This document shows positions 25,115-33,991 of a stretch of 36,608 nucleotides of DNA, one piece after another (the stretch's first letter is position 1; every line of letters begins with the position of its first letter). Source of the stretch: CAYSDH01 sp964429805 (GTDB taxonomy: Bacteria > Bacteroidota > Bacteroidia > Flavobacteriales_D > JABDKJ01). A program made the translations under genes and the position numbers. The stretch covers positions 1 through 36,608 of the forward strand of contig CAYSDH010000029.1 of the NCBI GenBank assembly GCA_964429805.1. The letters are read 5' to 3'. A model generated the notes under the pieces. It was not told the origin of the DNA. It searched no databases and worked only from the letters and a program-made list of their open reading frames with translations.

Positions 25115-26889
25115 ATGTCCTTGTTGCTATCGGCATTGTTTCTCTCAGAAAATGCCATAGCGCAAACCACTGTAACTATAGGTGCAGGAACATCATCATC
25201 AAGCTCAAGAGGGCCATTTCAACGGTCAGACTCCACTTCAAGTTCAGTCTACTCTCGCTCAAATCAAGTGTATCTTCAGTCAGAATTGAACGCTGTTGGT
25301 ATGACTGGTGGAGAAGAGATTTCTCAGATTGACTGGTGGAATCACTCTGGTTCTAATATCATCAGCGCCACAGGTGATGCGATTCTGACAGTATATATGA
25401 GAAACACGAGTAATGCTGATGCCACAGTAGACTCGTCATGGGTAGATGTCATTAACGGATTTGAGTTGGTTGGAACCTACACCTTCAATACGGCAAACAA
25501 CTTCCCAGGAGTAAATGGTTGGCAGAACTTCATCTTAGACTCACCGTTTATCTATACAGGAGGAACGTTGGAGATTGCAGTTGAATGGGATTGTTCAGGA
25601 TCAACGTCTACAAATACACATCCTAACGCGCTCTTCACAGGAAATGGAGCGCTTAAGTGGAGATGGGAATCAACAGCACATGTATCACTGCAAGTACGTT
25701 CAGGTGGAAGTTCAGCACTTCAGGGTTTTCATCTTCAAGCCACTTCAAATCTGAGCGTTCAAACATTCAGATTACTTACAACTTACTTAGGTGTATTGGC
25801 CCAGAAGATTTCTCTGTAGCAAATGTGACTGCGGCTAGTGCTGACCTTTCTTGGGGTTCAGTGACTGATGCTGTGTCCTACAATTGGAAAGTGGTTGCAG
25901 AAGGCGCTGGAAGTGCGGCACCGGCTGCCGCGTCAGGTTCTGGTTCATCAACTTCTGCCACGGCAATAGGACTCTCCTCATTTACTGGTTATGATTTGTA
26001 TGTTGAGTCAAACTGTGGTGGAGGAAGTTTGAGCGGCTTTGAAGGGCCAGTGAGCTTCTTCACTTTATCTACGAACACGGGCAACGTGCAGGTAGGAACA
26101 GGAACATCATCGTCAAGTTCTAGAGGACCTATTCAACGTTCTGACGTCAACTCAAGTACAGTGTACACGAGATGGCACCATGTCTACACCGAAGCTGATT
26201 TGGCTGCGGCCGGATTAGAGTGTGGAGCAAGCCTTACAGGTCTGAACTGGGAGAAAGGAAATTCAAACATTATAGATCAGCCAGGTGACGCCACATGGAA
26301 GGTGTACATTAAGAACTCGACATCAACAACCGCTACAGTTGATTCTTGGGATAACCTGGTCGCTGGTTCTGAGCAAGTGGTTGACCGTGTGTTTAACATC
26401 GCCAACAACTTCCCAAGCTCAAGCGGATGGATGCCATTTAACTTTGACGCCCCTTACGTGTATGACGGAGGTGCCCTTGAGATTTCTGTAGATTGGGATG
26501 GCTCGGCTATCGCTACACCAGGTGTGTCAACAGGATTTAACGGTAACGGTGCTGTCACGTGGAGATGGGAGTCAACAGCGCCAGAGTTCTTGGTAGCTAA
26601 GCGTACAGCAAGTTCGTCTTCACCATCTACCATCAGTGATTTGAAAGATGAGCGTGCAAACATCCAGTTTACATTTAACCTTGATGATGCCATTGATGGT
26701 GATGTATCATGTGCATCTTGCCCTGGAGACATTAATGGTGACGGATTGGTTGACATTAATGACTTCCTTTCATTGAACTCGGCATTTGGTTCAAACTGCA
26801 CGTGTGCTGAAGATATCAATGGGGACGGTACAGTAGATGTCAATGACTTCTTAGAACTGAACTCAGCGTTTGGTAACGTCTGTCAGTAA
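25115..26889 (+). pseudogene. Secreted repeat protein with FN3 and dockerin-like end, frameshifted
   Basis: Two overlapping frames make one protein of about 591 aa. A signal peptide (MSLLLSALFLSENAIAQ) is followed by a beta-sandwich repeat (TSSSSSRGPFQRSD to WRWESTA), an FN3-like segment (LSWGSVTDAVSYNWKV), and a second copy of the sandwich (TSSSSSRGPIQRSD to WRWESTA). It ends in two calcium-loop dockerin-like motifs (DINGDGLVDINDFLSLNSAF; DINGDGTVDVNDFLELNSAF). The frame changes by minus one near 25700-25730, in the ggg-tttt stretch; the second repeat shows what the intact end of the first should look like. No T9SS C-terminal domain follows. It is probably a glycan-binding or adhesive surface protein; its ligand is unknown. 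Confidence 0.7.
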
Positions 26890-26950
26890 TAGTCGAGACA
26901 CTGTGACGCATAGTTAAACTATGTGCTTCAAGTCTTATCGTAATAGAATT

Positions 26951-26979
26951 AAAGGCCCAACAGATAGTTGGGCCTTTTT
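26951..26979 (+). terminator. Strong intrinsic terminator after the dockerin-like gene
   Basis: AAAGGCCCAAC (26951-26961) pairs perfectly with GTTGGGCCTTT (26967-26977) around an AGATA loop. A T-run follows (TTTTTCGTTTT), giving an 11-bp stem. It ends plus-strand transcription 61 bases after the stop. The opposing DUF1428 gene ends at 26994, so it may also work weakly in the other direction. Confidence 0.85.
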
Positions 26980-26993
26980 CGTTTTAGCCTTGG

Positions 26994-27380
26994 TCAGAGT
27001 GCGACAAGCTGCTTAAAACCGCCAAAGGCCATTTTCTTGGCGTCAAATATTATTCGGCTAGACTGGGTTAAAGGTGCCACGAGGTCCGTCATTCTAGGGT
27101 CAGCGGCTACTCGTTCATTGGCGAGGTCTCGCTCTAGTTTGGATTGAAACAATACCCACCCGAAAATCAACACATTATCCTCGTCAGTCTTCATCAAATC
27201 TGAAAAAGATAAAGTGCCTGGCATTGTCTCATCATCGGCAACAAACTCGGAGTATGAAATAGCTCCATGTTCTTTCCATATTTGAGCTACTGCTGATGAC
27301 ATACCCTTGTACTCGGCCAGATTGGCTTTAGGTACTGGTAGCACGAAGCCGTCAATGTATGGGGTGGGGTCTTTAGTCAA
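26994..27380 (-). CDS. DUF1428 family protein
   Basis: This 128-aa cytoplasmic protein has a ferredoxin-like (dimeric alpha-beta barrel) fold. YIDGFVLPVPKANLAEYKGM at the start, HGAISYSEFVADD and LIFGWVLFQSKLERD in the middle, then MAFGGFKQLVAL at the end match DUF1428 over its full length. Function is not established for the family. It stands alone and converges on the dockerin-like gene across the terminator at 26951. Confidence 0.93.
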   Translation of the reverse strand: MTKDPTPYIDGFVLPVPKANLAEYKGMSSAVAQIWKEHGAISYSEFVADDETMPGTLSFSDLMKTDEDNVLIFGWVLFQSKLERDLANERVAADPRMTDLVAPLTQSSRIIFDAKKMAFGGFKQLVAL

Positions 27381-27593
27381 TTGTCCTGTTTTATACTTCT
27401 ACTAATTTCGGGTTTATATGTGGGTGGCCCGTATCAATGACTCGGACTAGTATCTTATACATATTTGGCAAATGAAGAAGGACTAAAGAACTCGGGCCGT
27501 TTTGTGATTCACTGCATGTATTACGATTTGACACTCCACATCAGAGTATTAACGCTTCTGAAATAGAAGCACTGAGATGAGCCAATCGAGTTT

Positions 27594-27601
27594 TACATTT
27601 G
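27594..27601 (+). promoter_or_regulatory. Candidate -7 box TACATTTG for murQ
   Basis: TACATTTG is an exact match to the Bacteroidota TAnnTTTG -7 box and ends only seven bases before the murQ ATG at 27609. Transcription would then start at or very near the ATG, giving a leaderless or nearly leaderless mRNA. I see no clear -33 TTTG box upstream, so this is tentative. Confidence 0.35.
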
Positions 27602-27608
27602 ACTTATT

Positions 27609-28415
27609 ATGAGCACGAAAACCACAGAGCATAGCAGTCTCTATGACAACTTGGAGCAGATGTCCGTTGCTGAGTTGCTTACTAATATGAATCAGGAAGA
27701 CCAGAAAGTGGCTCTGGCAGTAAGAGAAGTCATACCAGACGTAGAGCGTTTGGTTGAGAGTATCTGGCCAAAAATGGAGCATGGCGGCAGGATATTCTAC
27801 ATCGGAGCAGGCACGAGTGGCCGCCTAGGAGTGGTTGATGCCTCAGAGTGTCCGCCCACCTTTGGGGTGTCTCATGGCATGGTGGTTGGCCTAATTGCTG
27901 GAGGAGATTCGGCCATTCGCAAGGCTGTGGAGTTTGCAGAGGATGATACAGACATGGCCATAAAAGACTTGGACGAGCATCAGATTAATGAACTTGATAC
28001 TGTTATTGGTATTGCTGCCTCTGGCACAACTCCTTATGTGATAGGAGGAATGAAGGAGTGTCGTGCGCGTGGCATAAGTACGGCCTGCGTGACATGCAAT
28101 GCGGGCTCACCCATCACAGCGCATGCTGATTTTTCCATCGAAGTGGTGGTCGGACCAGAGTTTGTGACCGGCAGTACGCGCATGAAGTCTGGCACAGCGC
28201 AGAAATTGGTGCTCAATATGATTTCTACCTCAGTGATGATTAAGCTGGGCAGGGTAGTGGGCAACCGTATGGTAGATATGCAGCTCAGTAATAACAAGCT
28301 TGTGGATCGCGGCACGCGCATGGTCATGGAGAGTCTCAATGTGGATTATGACCGCGCTAACGGGCTCTTGATGGAGTATGGCTCGGTGCGCAAGGCTGTG
28401 GAGCAAGGCAAATGA
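27609..28415 (+). CDS. murQ: N-acetylmuramic acid 6-phosphate etherase
   Basis: This 268-aa enzyme cleaves the lactyl ether of MurNAc-6-phosphate to give GlcNAc-6-phosphate and lactate in peptidoglycan recycling. It has the SIS sugar-phosphate site IGAGTSGRLG (about residues 65-74), the catalytic Glu E80 in ASECPPTFG, a second acidic residue E111, and the signature GPEFVTGSTRMKSGTAQK. It is slightly shorter than E. coli MurQ at the C-terminus. The O-antigen-ligase-like gene starts in its stop codon (ATGA), an odd partner that suggests the two are co-regulated. Confidence 0.96.
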   Translation: MSTKTTEHSSLYDNLEQMSVAELLTNMNQEDQKVALAVREVIPDVERLVESIWPKMEHGGRIFYIGAGTSGRLGVVDASECPPTFGVSHGMVVGLIAGGDSAIRKAVEFAEDDTDMAIKDLDEHQINELDTVIGIAASGTTPYVIGGMKECRARGISTACVTCNAGSPITAHADFSIEVVVGPEFVTGSTRMKSGTAQKLVLNMISTSVMIKLGRVVGNRMVDMQLSNNKLVDRGTRMVMESLNVDYDRANGLLMEYGSVRKAVEQGK

Positions 28416-29647
28416 ACTATTCGGTGAAAGAGATAGGGAATAGCGTGTTTTTATGGTCCTTGTTGGGGCTGGCATTCGTCATTCCATTAATGCCAAAAAT
28501 TGCTCCCGTTTTCGTTGGTCTCTTGCTTGTCTCATGGTTCATTTCTGGGTCAGCAAAAGGAGTGACTGACCGATGGAAAGGCATGTCCAAAAGCCACAAA
28601 TGGATGGTGATGTGTTGGCCTCTTTTTTATCTCAGTCACGTTTTAGGATTGATCCATACGGTCAACTTTGGCTTTGCTGGATTAGACCTGGGTATAAAAG
28701 TGAGCCTACTCATTTTGCCCCTTTTATTGATGCTCAAGGGGCTGTCGGACAACGTTGTAGAAAGGGTGTTTAAAGTGTTCGTTGTCAGTGCCTTGGTGTC
28801 TGTCATCTATAATCTTGCTTTAGCATTGTTTTCCTTTGTTAAGACTGGCTCAACAACGGGCTTCATTGGTCAAGAATTTTCAAATACCATGCACATCGGG
28901 TACTATGGGCTTTGTTTACTCATAGCCCTGATGATTAGTTTTTATTTCAGCATGGAGAGGTTGGCCAATGCTAAAAGCAGAGAGACAATTGTCATGGTGA
29001 TGTTCATGCTTACATATATCACTGGCATCATATTGACAGGTTCGAAAATGAGCTTCCTCATTCTGCTTGTATTTCTGCTCATGGCTGCCCTATACTTTGC
29101 CAGAAGAATGGCCAATCAGAAAACAATAGTGATTGTGCTCGGAGTGCTGGTATTGAGTATTTCTGGGCTGTACTTTGGTACCGGTTATTTGAGCAAACGC
29201 GTCAATACAATGGTGGAGCGGACTTTTTACACCGAGCTTAACCCAGAGTCGCTCGAGAGCACCATGGCCAGACGCATGACTTGGGATGCTAGTTTATCCC
29301 TCATTAAATCTCATCCACTCACCGGAGTAGGTACGGGCGACATCAAAGACGAGTTGATGGCCACCTATGAGCAAAAAGGATATACCGGACCGGCCAGTGC
29401 TCGACTCAACTCTCACAGCCAGTTTCTACAGAGTTTTGCTGCGCTGGGCGTCTTTGGCTTTGTTTTTCTCTTGTTACCCTTGTTGATACTGTTGTACAGG
29501 GGTCTTGCTGGACGAGATTTCTTGTCTTTGTCTTTTGCTGTCTGCCTGATATTGGCGCTGATGACCGAGTCTATGGTCGAACGTGAGGCAGGAGTGATGA
29601 TAGTCGCGTTGTTCTTCTCACTCATGGCTGAAAGACTCAGAACTTGA
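28412..29647 (+). CDS. O-antigen ligase/polymerase family membrane protein
   Basis: This 411-aa polytopic protein has about ten or more membrane helices (for example GLAFVIPLMPKIAPVFVG, TIVMVMFMLTYITGIILTGS, VIVLGVLVLSISGLYF). The large periplasmic loop has SLSLIKSHPLTGVGTGD, then NSHSQFLQSFAALGVFGFV, matching the Wzy_C/WaaL fold where the conserved HxP-G-G and NSH residues sit. It could ligate or polymerise a surface glycan. It is ATGA-coupled to murQ and overlaps the opposing DUF6624 gene by 11 bases at the 3' end. Confidence 0.88.
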   Translation: MNYSVKEIGNSVFLWSLLGLAFVIPLMPKIAPVFVGLLLVSWFISGSAKGVTDRWKGMSKSHKWMVMCWPLFYLSHVLGLIHTVNFGFAGLDLGIKVSLLILPLLLMLKGLSDNVVERVFKVFVVSALVSVIYNLALALFSFVKTGSTTGFIGQEFSNTMHIGYYGLCLLIALMISFYFSMERLANAKSRETIVMVMFMLTYITGIILTGSKMSFLILLVFLLMAALYFARRMANQKTIVIVLGVLVLSISGLYFGTGYLSKRVNTMVERTFYTELNPESLESTMARRMTWDASLSLIKSHPLTGVGTGDIKDELMATYEQKGYTGPASARLNSHSQFLQSFAALGVFGFVFLLLPLLILLYRGLAGRDFLSLSFAVCLILALMTESMVEREAGVMIVALFFSLMAERLRT

Positions 29648-30233
29648 CTTTGTGCCGTTTGTTCTCTTCACGTAGCTGCTTTCTCAGTGGCTTGAGTGAC
29701 ATGCGCTCTCTGCGCTGTTTGAGCCCTTCTTCTCTCATTGGAAATGGAACATACTTGTTCTTCTCTTTGTCCAAGTATGTCTGTGTGCCATAGGGTTGAG
29801 GTTCATTTTTATTGACCGCCACTCTGTCTTCTAAAAATGCCAAATCCCTAATTATCACGTTTCCTCGGCCTAATTGAGACTTCATGACATCTAAGAGCGC
29901 CACCTGTATGTGGATGGCATCATCCTGATGCATGACCAATAACCACAGGCTGTGCGCTGATTGCCCACCTTTTGAGATAAACCTGTTAAAGCCAAAACGC
30001 TCATGAATCTCCATCAGCATAGCTCCATGCAGGCTGTCCATCTGTATTATTCTTTTCCAGCAGTCTTTCACTTGATTGGCCTCAGGGCCAAAGTCTTGAA
30101 TGGCTTGAGCCACACGCATACGCTGGTGACGGTCCATGACGGCCATTTCTGAGACTTGCTCATAAGGACTCATTTCCTGCGCAGTGAGGCTTGTGCAGGA
30201 CAGAAACAATAGAAAGAGAAGTCGCGTCTTCAT
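29637..30233 (-). CDS. Secreted DUF6624-like protein
   Basis: This 198-aa protein has a signal peptide (TRLLFLLFLSCTSLTAQ). The central part reads GFNRFISKGGQSAHSLWLLV, VALLDVMKSQLGRGN, then IRDLAFLEDRVAVNKNEPQP with PYGTQT, a pattern found in DUF6624 proteins of Bacteroidota. The C-terminus is very basic (KPLRKQLREENKRHKVKF). It overlaps the stop of the 30230-30754 gene at ATGA, so the two form an operon. Its function is unknown. Confidence 0.75.
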   Translation of the reverse strand: MKTRLLFLLFLSCTSLTAQEMSPYEQVSEMAVMDRHQRMRVAQAIQDFGPEANQVKDCWKRIIQMDSLHGAMLMEIHERFGFNRFISKGGQSAHSLWLLVMHQDDAIHIQVALLDVMKSQLGRGNVIIRDLAFLEDRVAVNKNEPQPYGTQTYLDKEKNKYVPFPMREEGLKQRRERMSLKPLRKQLREENKRHKVKF

Positions 30234-30754
30234 TTGATTTTCACGCTATTCAACGCTTTTCTAATTATGGGTTTAAACTCATCCGCATGCTCTTCTGGAA
30301 AGATGGCTGATATCATAATGCTGTCTTCGTCACTGTTCTCCATGCAGAATATTTGCATCACATACGTGCGACCGTCAGACTCATCTTTTTTACTGCTCTC
30401 TTGAAGCATCACGGTTTTTCCGTTTACTTCAAACATCTCTTTATGACTGATGTTGAGTCCGTCTTTCTTCTTTTCGAAGTCTTCTTGAATATGCGCCACA
30501 TTTTGGGGCACTTTCATCAACGAGACCATGGAGGTCTTCTCTTCATTGAGGTAATTGTTGAGGCCAGTTTTTTCAAAGGCTGACTCTGGCAGATCAATTT
30601 CTATCTCCACATTAAACATGGCCATAAAGGCCTCGTTGAGCTCATCTTTAGAGATGTCTTCACTGTCAGCAGAGGCAGGAGGACCTTCTTGAGCAAGCAG
30701 TGGATTAATACAGAATAGGCCAGCGGCAAAAAAGAATAGGCGAATGAGTTTCAT
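30230..30754 (-). CDS. Small secreted protein of unknown function
   Basis: This 174-aa protein has a signal peptide (KLIRLFFFAAGLFCINPLLAQ). The frame extends up to 30838, but 30754 gives the proper signal and avoids overlap with the PD40 lipoprotein. The acidic linker (EGPPASADSEDISKDEL) precedes a small beta-rich domain (EVNGKTVMLQESSKKDES, then TYVMQIFCMENSDEDSIMIS). It resembles small periplasmic unknowns of the kind at 10079-10630. It is ATGA-coupled to the DUF6624-like gene. Confidence 0.7.
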   Translation of the reverse strand: MKLIRLFFFAAGLFCINPLLAQEGPPASADSEDISKDELNEAFMAMFNVEIEIDLPESAFEKTGLNNYLNEEKTSMVSLMKVPQNVAHIQEDFEKKKDGLNISHKEMFEVNGKTVMLQESSKKDESDGRTYVMQIFCMENSDEDSIMISAIFPEEHADEFKPIIRKALNSVKIK

Positions 30755-30788
30755 ACACGTGTTTTTGTTTTGTGAGGGCAGACAAGAA

Positions 30789-32009
30789 TCATTCCACCCA
30801 GTCGGCCACAAAGAGATTCGTTGATCTCGTGCCGCCATTGTTTCTGTTCGAGCCCCAGACTATCTTCTTTCCATCATAAGAGAACATTGGGAATGAGTCA
30901 AAGGCATCGTCATGGGTGATTTGTTCCAGTCCAGTGCCGTCTTCATTAATCATAAACAGGTTGAACGGGAATCCTCCAGTGTGGTGATTGCTCGAGAAAA
31001 TCACTTTCTCTCCGCTTGGGTGGTAAAACGGAGCCCAGTTGGCGCCTCCTAGCTTGGTGATTTGTTTCATGTCAGAACCGTCTACATTACAGACAAAAAG
31101 CTCCATTTCTGTTGGCTGCACAAGGCCTCTAGACAGTAGGTCTTTATACTCCGCAATGGCTTCAGGCGTGCTTGGTCGTGAAGCTCTGAATATTAATTTG
31201 CTGCCGTCAGGCGAGAAAAACGCGCCTCCATCATAACCCAGACCTGAGGTGACTTGAGTTTTGTTTGAGCCGTCAATATCCATCGTCCAGAGTTCAAGGT
31301 CTCCGCTGCGGGTTGAGGTAAAGACTATTTTATCTCCTTGAGGAGATAGCGTTGCTTCGGCATCATAACCATCAGACTCGGTGAGCTGACTGACTATCTT
31401 GCCAGACATGTCTGAGACAAAAATGTCAAAGTCAGCATATATCGGCCACACATACTTGTCACCACGAGGAGGCTCTGGCGGACAGTTCTCATCGCCTACG
31501 TGTGTAGAGGCAAATATCATCGTCTCATTACCTGGCATGAAGTAGGCGCATGTAGTACGTCCTTTTCCAGTAGAAATGAGTGGGGGAGCGGTATCCTCTA
31601 ACCAGGTTTCGTTCTCTGCATTCATCACATAAATTTGGTCACACTCAGCGCCCCACTTGTCGTTTCTAGCCTGAAAGACGAGTTTTTTATCATCAAAACT
31701 CCAATAGGCTTCTGCATTGTCACCGTGATTGGTGAGCATGCGTACATTTTTAAAATGCGTCTCTTCTGGATAGTAGAGTTGCCCTTCAGCAAATTTCTTT
31801 GCCTCCTTGGCTGCACCATGATGAGCGTGTCCGTCACCGTGTCCATGTCCTTCGCCATGTCCGTGTCCGTCACCATGGCCATGGCCAGCGTCTGCTCCGT
31901 GCGCGTGCTTCGCCTTGTCTGCGGTGTGTAATGCTTTGTCAGCTGATGAGTTTGGGCCGGAGCAAGACCAAGATAATGCGGCAATGAAGAGTAAAAGTGC
32001 TGTTCTCAT
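30789..32009 (-). CDS. PD40/TolB-like propeller lipoprotein with His-Gly-rich linker
   Basis: This 406-aa protein has a lipoprotein signal (LLLFIAALSWSC), so it is anchored in a membrane. Residues about 35-68 form a His-Gly-Asp/Glu repeat (HGHGDGHGHGEGHGHGDG), coded by 18-base tandem repeats, that should bind Zn, Ni or Cu. From about residue 90, TolB-type PD40 propeller blades follow (AYWSFDDKKLVFQARNDKWG, KIVFTSTRSGDLELW, GSKLIFRASRPS, EKVIFSSNHHTGGFP). The blades are intact. The target of the propeller and the metal are unknown. The next gene follows 35 bases later. Confidence 0.85.
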   Translation of the reverse strand: MRTALLLFIAALSWSCSGPNSSADKALHTADKAKHAHGADAGHGHGDGHGHGEGHGHGDGHAHHGAAKEAKKFAEGQLYYPEETHFKNVRMLTNHGDNAEAYWSFDDKKLVFQARNDKWGAECDQIYVMNAENETWLEDTAPPLISTGKGRTTCAYFMPGNETMIFASTHVGDENCPPEPPRGDKYVWPIYADFDIFVSDMSGKIVSQLTESDGYDAEATLSPQGDKIVFTSTRSGDLELWTMDIDGSNKTQVTSGLGYDGGAFFSPDGSKLIFRASRPSTPEAIAEYKDLLSRGLVQPTEMELFVCNVDGSDMKQITKLGGANWAPFYHPSGEKVIFSSNHHTGGFPFNLFMINEDGTGLEQITHDDAFDSFPMFSYDGKKIVWGSNRNNGGTRSTNLFVADWVE

Positions 32010-32105
32010 AAGGATTGAAAATTGGTAGGCGAATATATCGTTTAATGAAATTGATTAGAATCCGAATGCGGATTGAAAAATAGCTTAGGCCTGCGCCAGC
32101 CAGTA

Positions 32106-33965
32106 TTACAGATACTTTCTGCGAAATGAGTCGAAGACCACCAACGCCCACAGTTGATGTACGTCAGCACCTACCTGATTGTGAGTCACTTTTTCTCTTA
32201 GCCGAGCCACGTATTCTGGAGATAGAATTCCTTCTGCCTCAATCTTGTCGTAATCCAGCGCATCAAGCACGCGTTGCTTTAGAGGTCCTTTAAACCAAGA
32301 CTCTAGCGGTACTTCAAAGCCTTTTTTGCCTCGCTCAAATATCTGAGCCGGAAGCATATCGCGAAAAGCATCTTTCAGAATTCGCTTTCTATGCTTGGAG
32401 TCTATGCGATATTCCACGGGCAAACTCATGGCCAAATCAACCACCCGTTGGTCTAAAAACGGGACCCTCACTTCAAGGCTATTCGCCATACTCATCCGGT
32501 CTACTTTTGGCAAGAAGTCGCCAGGGAGCAGCATGCGCAAGTCAGCGTTAAACACTGACTGCATAGTGTCTTGCCCATCGTGATAGCGCGCTTTAATGGC
32601 ATCAATGTCAGATTTAGAAGCAGACATGCCCGGCAAAATTAACTTGTTGACCTCCGCTTCATTGCAAAACGAAGCCCATAACCAATATCGCTCTCGCGCT
32701 GACATCTTTGCGCCATTCAGATAACGTTTGGCTTGCCTGGCCATGTTGCCGAGAGAAGAAGCGCGTGATTCTGTAAAAAACTTAAGTAACGGAGACCCCA
32801 TCTTTAGCAGTGTGTCAGGAAGTCCCGTATTCATGGCTCTTAAGTGGGCGGCATGTTTGTTATATCCTCCAAAGAGCTCATCGGCTCCGTCACCACTGAG
32901 CGAGACAGTTACCTCTCCTCGAGTCATCTTACTGAGCGCATGCACAGCGATAGATGAAGAGTCGGCAAATGGCTCATCAATGTAGTCTAAGACTGATTCT
33001 GCATGAGTCAGCATCTGCTCATTACTAAGCTGAAATATGTGATGGTCTGTGCCCAAATGCTCAGCCACGAGCGAGGAGTATGAGCTTTCGTCAAAAAAGG
33101 CGTTGTCCTTAAATCCGATGCTGAATGTCTTTATGCCTTTTTTTTGCTTGGACGCCACCGCAGAGATGACGCTAGAGTCTATGCCTCCACTCAAGAAACA
33201 GCCCAAAGGCACATCGGCAATGAGTCTGTCTTCTACAGCTTGCTCAATGGTTTTACGCACTTCTTTAGTGGCTTGCTCATAGCTGAGTGTAGACTTCTCC
33301 ACTTGATTCGACTCCACATAGGTTCGTATCGCGACACCTTGTTCAGAAAATCTAAGCGCTGACCCTGGGCTGAGTTTTTCGACTTCATTAAATATGCTCA
33401 TGTCACCAGGCACATAGTTGAGCATGAAGTAGAAGTGAAGGGCCGTCAGATTGATAGTCTTGTGCGTGAGCAGCGGAGTAATGGCCTTTAATTCTGAACC
33501 AAAAATCAACTGACCCTCGCTTAGCGCATAATAGAGAGGCTTAATGCCATATCTATCTCGCGCGATTAGAATTTCATTTTTAAACTTGTCATGAAAGGCA
33601 AAAGCAAAAAATCCGTTGAGGCGAGCGAGGCCTTTTTCGCCTTCGTGAATAAGCAGATGGAGGAGAACTTCTGTATCACTGTTAGAAATCAGCTGAACTC
33701 CATTGGCCACAAGGTCCTTGGCGATGGCTCGGTAGTTGTATATTTCCCCATTGAAGACCAGAGTGTAACGACCTGTGGGATCTTGCATGGGCTGATCACC
33801 TAATGCAGACGTATCAAGAATAGAAAGTCTGGTGTGGCCGAGCGTGGCACCATCAACAGAGAGGACGGCTTGCCTGTCAGGCCCGCGCTTTGAGAGTTGA
33901 CGAATAGACTCCGCTAACTCGACATTCTGTCCGCTGACACTGTATGTTCCCACTATACCGCACAT
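32106..33965 (-). CDS. asnB: Glutamine-hydrolysing asparagine synthetase
   Basis: This 619-aa two-domain enzyme makes asparagine, or amidates a related carboxylate, using glutamine ammonia. MCGIVGTYSV at the start gives the N-terminal Cys nucleophile. RGPDRQ, GHTRLSI, VFNGEIYNY and SDTEVLLHLL complete the class II glutaminase. The synthetase half has the ATP-pyrophosphatase loop CFLSGGIDSSV and SLSGDGADELFGGYNKH. Length is normal. Such enzymes also occur in surface-polysaccharide loci, so an amino-sugar amidation role is possible. It is divergent from the PBP4 gene with only 26 bases between starts. Confidence 0.93.
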   Translation of the reverse strand: MCGIVGTYSVSGQNVELAESIRQLSKRGPDRQAVLSVDGATLGHTRLSILDTSALGDQPMQDPTGRYTLVFNGEIYNYRAIAKDLVANGVQLISNSDTEVLLHLLIHEGEKGLARLNGFFAFAFHDKFKNEILIARDRYGIKPLYYALSEGQLIFGSELKAITPLLTHKTINLTALHFYFMLNYVPGDMSIFNEVEKLSPGSALRFSEQGVAIRTYVESNQVEKSTLSYEQATKEVRKTIEQAVEDRLIADVPLGCFLSGGIDSSVISAVASKQKKGIKTFSIGFKDNAFFDESSYSSLVAEHLGTDHHIFQLSNEQMLTHAESVLDYIDEPFADSSSIAVHALSKMTRGEVTVSLSGDGADELFGGYNKHAAHLRAMNTGLPDTLLKMGSPLLKFFTESRASSLGNMARQAKRYLNGAKMSARERYWLWASFCNEAEVNKLILPGMSASKSDIDAIKARYHDGQDTMQSVFNADLRMLLPGDFLPKVDRMSMANSLEVRVPFLDQRVVDLAMSLPVEYRIDSKHRKRILKDAFRDMLPAQIFERGKKGFEVPLESWFKGPLKQRVLDALDYDKIEAEGILSPEYVARLREKVTHNQVGADVHQLWALVVFDSFRRKYL

Positions 33966-33991
33966 CTCTGACGAAAGTAATCAATAGGCGA

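Noticed and set aside
31625..31987. ORFs in other frames through the His-Gly repeat region
   Set aside because: Repetitive codons keep several frames open by chance. Only the lipoprotein frame has a signal sequence and propeller blades.
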